DNA of 64,000 nucleotides from Microbispora sp. H13382. GTDB lineage: Bacteria; Actinomycetota; Actinomycetes; Streptosporangiales; Streptosporangiaceae. The first letter of the stretch is position 1. The number at the start of each line of letters is the position of its first letter. The notes beneath the pieces were generated by a model, which was not told the origin of the DNA, made no database searches, and saw nothing but the letters and a program-made list of their open reading frames with translations. Both the position numbers and the translations under genes were made by a program. This document shows positions 61,339-64,000 of this stretch, piece by piece. The stretch lies in assembly GCF_014161445.1 (NCBI RefSeq), contig NZ_JABBXA010000006.1, positions 310,001 through 374,000 on the forward strand, written 5' to 3'.

Positions 61339-62748
61339 TCACCCCTGTGACAGGGTGACCTGCGGATTCTCCGACAGCCGGGCGGCGGTGCGCTCCGCCG
61401 TACGCTTGGCCCAGCGGCCGGTCGTCGCCAGGGCGACCGACAGCACGATCAGCCCGTACAGGGCGTTGACGCGGAAGGCCGTGTGGGCGGCCGGGACGAA
61501 GGCGGCGTTGCCGGAGACCATGGACCCGGCGATGGCCACGCCGAGCGACTGGCCGACCTGCCTGCTGGTCGAGGCGACCGCGGAGGCCACCCCCGCCTGC
61601 GCGAGCGGCATCCCGGAGACCGCGGTGTTGGTGATCGGAGGGTTGAGCATGCCGAACCCGACGCCGAAGACCGCGTAGATCCCGAGCAGCAGGGGGAGGG
61701 GCGTGGTGAGAGTCACCTGGGACAGCAGCGTCCCGGCGGCCGCCAGGCACACGCCCGCGACGACGAGCGGCGCGCGCGGGCCGCGGGCGCCGACGAGCCG
61801 GCCGGAAAGCGGCCCCACGATCGTCGTGATCACCGCGACCGGCAGCGTGCACAGCCCCGCGGCGAGGGCGGACAGCCCGCGATTGCTCTGCAGGTAGAGC
61901 GTGTTGAGGAATAGGAAGGCCCCAAGGCCGGCGAACCCCGCCACCGCCATGACGGCCGCGCCGGAGAACGGCGCGCTGCGGAAGAAGCGCATGTCGATGA
62001 GCGGTTCCGGCCTGCGCAGTTCGCAGACGACCAGCGCGGCGAGGGCCGCCGCCGCGACGGCGAAGCAGGCCGCGCTCACGGCTGCGCCCGCGGCCGGGCC
62101 CTCGATGATCCCGTACGTGAGCGTGCCGAGCAGGACGATGACCAGCACCTGCCCGACGGGGTCGATCCTGCGGGCCGAGGGCGCCTTGGACTCGGGGACG
62201 TACCGCCAGGTCAGGAACAGCGCGAGCAGGCCGATGGGCACGTTGATCCAGAAGATGGCCCGCCAGTTCACGGTGTCGGTGAGCAGGCCGCCGACGACCG
62301 GTCCGAGCGCCATGCTGACGCCGACCACGCCGCCCCACACGCCGATGGCCTGCGCCCGCTCCCTGCGGTCGGTGAACGTGTTCGTGATGATCGACATGGC
62401 CACCGGGTTGAGCATCGACCCGCCGACGGCCTGGAGGATCCGGGCGGCCACCAGCCAGCCCAGGCTCGGGGCGAGGCTGCACAGCAGCGACGCGGCCGTG
62501 AAGATCACCAGACCGGTCTGGAACGTGCGGCGGCGGCCCACCCGGTCGGCCGTCGACCCGGCGAGCATGAGCAGGCTCGCGAGCGTCAGCGTGTAGGCGT
62601 CCACCGTCCACTGCAGGCCGGAGACCGGCGCGTGCAGGTCGCGTCCGAGCGCCGGCAGGGCGACGTTGACGATCGTGTTGTCGAGCGACACGATGAGCAG
62701 GCTCATGCAGCAGATGAGAAGGACGAGTATCCGCCTTCGGCGAGTCAT
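61339..62748 (-). CDS. MFS transporter, DHA2 (14-helix) family
   Basis: Transporter of 469 aa with about 14 hydrophobic helices. The first helix carries the DHA2 signature LDNTIVNVALPALGRDL (motif D1), and the loop between helices 2 and 3 has the motif-A type GSTADRVGRRRTFQ. Motif C, IGVWGGVVGVSMALGPVVGGLL, marks drug:proton antiporters of the EmrB/QacA type. It probably exports a drug or metabolite by proton antiport. I chose the ATG at 62748, just before the basic MTRRRR start. It is divergent from the alpha/beta hydrolase gene, 81 bp away. Confidence 0.92.
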   Translation of the reverse strand: MTRRRRILVLLICCMSLLIVSLDNTIVNVALPALGRDLHAPVSGLQWTVDAYTLTLASLLMLAGSTADRVGRRRTFQTGLVIFTAASLLCSLAPSLGWLVAARILQAVGGSMLNPVAMSIITNTFTDRRERAQAIGVWGGVVGVSMALGPVVGGLLTDTVNWRAIFWINVPIGLLALFLTWRYVPESKAPSARRIDPVGQVLVIVLLGTLTYGIIEGPAAGAAVSAACFAVAAAALAALVVCELRRPEPLIDMRFFRSAPFSGAAVMAVAGFAGLGAFLFLNTLYLQSNRGLSALAAGLCTLPVAVITTIVGPLSGRLVGARGPRAPLVVAGVCLAAAGTLLSQVTLTTPLPLLLGIYAVFGVGFGMLNPPITNTAVSGMPLAQAGVASAVASTSRQVGQSLGVAIAGSMVSGNAAFVPAAHTAFRVNALYGLIVLSVALATTGRWAKRTAERTAARLSENPQVTLSQG

Positions 62749-62829
62749 TTGCGACACCACACCACACAACCGTACATATCCGGTCAACTATCGGTTGCGG
62801 CAGGGCAAACCGATTGAAATTCTGCTCGC

Positions 62830-63666
62830 ATGCGTGCGACGGCGAACGGTATCGAGATCTGCTACGAGGTGTTCGGCGAGCCCGGAGGACGCCCGGTCGT
62901 CCTCATCATGGGGCTCGGGGCGCAGATGATCAGCTGGCCGGAGGAGCTGATCGGGCTGCTGGTGGAGTCGGGCCACCGGGTAGTCCGGTTCGACAACCGG
63001 GACGCGGGCCTGTCCACCCACTTCACCCCGGCGGACGACCTCACGCCCCCGGCGTCGTACACGCTGGACGACATGGCCGACGACACGGCCGGCCTGATGG
63101 ACGTGCTGGGCTGGGAGAGCGCCCACGTGGTGGGCGCGTCGATGGGCGGCATGATCGCCCAGACCCTCGCCATCCGCCACCCCGCCCGGGTGCGTACGCT
63201 GACCTCGATCATGTCCACGCCCGGGCCCCGCGTGGGGCGTGCGACCGAGGAGGCCATGGCGGCGCTGACGGCGCCCGCCCCGCAGGACCGCGAGGAGGCG
63301 CTCGCCCGCGCCGTCGAGACCGCGCGGGTCATCGGCTCTCCCGGTTACGAGACGGACGTCGAGCGCGTCACCCGGGTGGCCGCTGAGGCCTATGACCGGG
63401 CCTTCGACCCCGCGGGCACCACCCGGCAGTTCATCGCGATCCGGAGGTCGAAGGACCGTACGGAGGGACTGCGCGGGCTCTCGGTGCCCGCGCTGGTGAT
63501 CCACGGCGAGGACGACCCGCTGATCACCCTCGAAGGCGGGACCGCGACCGCGGACGCCATCCCCGGCGCGAAGCTGCTGACCTTCCCGGGGATGGGCCAC
63601 GACCTGCCCCGCCCGCTCTGGCCGGTCATCGCGGAGGCGATCACGGAGCTGACCGCACGGGGCTGA
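62830..63666 (+). CDS. alpha/beta hydrolase
   Basis: Hydrolase of 278 aa. The oxyanion-hole strand is VVLIMGLGAQM (about residues 23-33). The nucleophile elbow is G-A-S-M-G (about 99-103; HVVGASMGGMIAQTLA), the acid lies in VIHGEDDPL and the His in GMGHDLP. It is closest to the non-haem haloperoxidase/pimeloyl-ester carboxylesterase group. The substrate is unknown. It is divergent from the MFS exporter, a pairing that may mean shared regulation against a toxic ester. Its stop codon lies within the first unit of a 14-bp tandem repeat. Confidence 0.91.
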   Translation: MRATANGIEICYEVFGEPGGRPVVLIMGLGAQMISWPEELIGLLVESGHRVVRFDNRDAGLSTHFTPADDLTPPASYTLDDMADDTAGLMDVLGWESAHVVGASMGGMIAQTLAIRHPARVRTLTSIMSTPGPRVGRATEEAMAALTAPAPQDREEALARAVETARVIGSPGYETDVERVTRVAAEAYDRAFDPAGTTRQFIAIRRSKDRTEGLRGLSVPALVIHGEDDPLITLEGGTATADAIPGAKLLTFPGMGHDLPRPLWPVIAEAITELTARG

Positions 63667-63722
63667 ACACACGGGGCTGAACACACGGGGCTGAACACAC
63701 GGGGCTGAACACACGGGGCTGA
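63661..63722. repeat. 14-bp tandem repeat, about 4.4 copies
   Basis: GGCTGAACACACGG repeats four times exactly from 63661 to 63716, and a partial copy continues to about 63722. The first unit contains the hydrolase stop codon (TGA at 63664-63666). Copies are identical, so it is young. Confidence 0.95.
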
Positions 63723-63743
63723 CCGGCCGGAGCTGACAGGGCT

Positions 63744-64000
63744 TCAGATCTCGAGCTTGTCCTCGATCGCGCGGAGCTGGTGCCGGGCCATCGCGAGATT
63801 GGCCCGGTTGCGGTCGAGGGCGAGGTAGAGGAACAACCCCTTGCCGCCGCGGCCGGTCAGCGGCCGGATGATGTGATACTGCGAGCCCAGCGTGATCAGG
63901 ATGTCCTCGATGCCGTCGCTGAGCTTGAGCGCGTCCATCGCGCGGAGCTTGGCCTTGACCACCTCGGTGTTGGCCGCGGCGGCCACCTGGAGGTCGAGGT
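63744..64000 (-). CDS. roadblock-like actinobacterial protein (5' end outside window)
   Basis: C-terminal 85 codons of a gene that begins beyond the window on the minus strand; the frame stays open to the edge. The segment SQYHIIRPLTGRGGKGLFLYLALDRNRANL, then ARHQLRAIEDKLEI at the end, matches small actinobacterial roadblock/LC7-like proteins (MglB-type, often with conservons of small GTPases). Here the family is read from its last two strands and helix only. The stop is at 63744, after the tandem repeat. The remaining sequence and operon context lie outside. Confidence 0.6.
   Translation of the reverse strand, partial: LDLQVAAAANTEVVKAKLRAMDALKLSDGIEDILITLGSQYHIIRPLTGRGGKGLFLYLALDRNRANLAMARHQLRAIEDKLEI

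Overview
The window is high-GC actinobacterial DNA with frequent GTG and TTG starts, ATGA/GTGA gene overlaps and families typical of filamentous actinomycetes (paired acyl-CoA dehydrogenases, DUF4429, SMI1/KNR4, DUF2332, ECF41 sigma factor, CebR-type box). A Streptosporangiales-like genome is my inference; no rRNA or marker gene fixes the genus. It is chromosomal in character: no transposase, integrase, phage module or CRISPR array was seen.

Left part (1-20.4 kb): three acyl-CoA dehydrogenase genes end at a convergent TetR repressor with a perfect operator. Next come a NERD protein, a MoxR ATPase/VWA pair, tRNA-Lys, a divergent XRE regulator/SDR pair and a broken PHP-domain nuclease gene. A DUF4429 protein, a secreted S15 peptidase, a hydantoinase B remnant and a LacI regulator follow. 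Then comes a secreted GH5-like protein whose two catalytic glutamates both read as alanine, and a HEAT-repeat gene coupled to an exported double SMI1/KNR4 protein.

Middle (20.4-33.4 kb): two near-identical tRNA-like genes with odd anticodon loops precede metabolic and regulatory genes, including a divergent ECF41 sigma factor/AhpD pair. From 26.7 to 33.4 kb all genes lie on the minus strand and look like a conflict or signalling island. In transcription order these are a Pycsar-type membrane effector, a Crp/Fnr cyclic-nucleotide-binding regulator, a CRP-like palindrome, a class III cyclase-like protein, a P-loop/HEAT NTPase, an unrecognised 285-aa protein and a zinc-ribbon membrane protein. 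The cyclase-like C-terminus and the NTPase N-terminus carry matching 21-residue motifs, the arrangement seen in bacterial amyloid-signalling receptor/effector pairs.

Biosynthetic cluster (33.4-44.6 kb): a single-module NRPS (C-A-T-TE) fused to an MFS exporter faces an Fe(II)/2-oxoglutarate oxygenase, an FkbH-like glyceryl-loading enzyme fused to a carrier protein, an MGT glycosyltransferase and an SDR. The adenylation pocket reads close to the Asn code, the thioesterase nucleophile is Cys, and a perfect CebR-type box lies between the two arms. The logic suggests an acylated, hydroxylated, glycosylated amino-acid product with a built-in exporter.

Right part (44.6-64 kb): GAF regulator, geranylgeranyl-reductase-like flavoprotein, Tat-exported serine hydrolase, aldehyde dehydrogenase/DUF779 pair, a two-component system, a secreted pectate lyase with a ricin-type lectin domain, TenA, SRPBCC, an AlkZ-like glycosylase, an XRE regulator, a phospholipase C-like protein, Dps, an MFS drug exporter, an alpha/beta hydrolase, a 14-bp tandem repeat and a partial roadblock-like gene.
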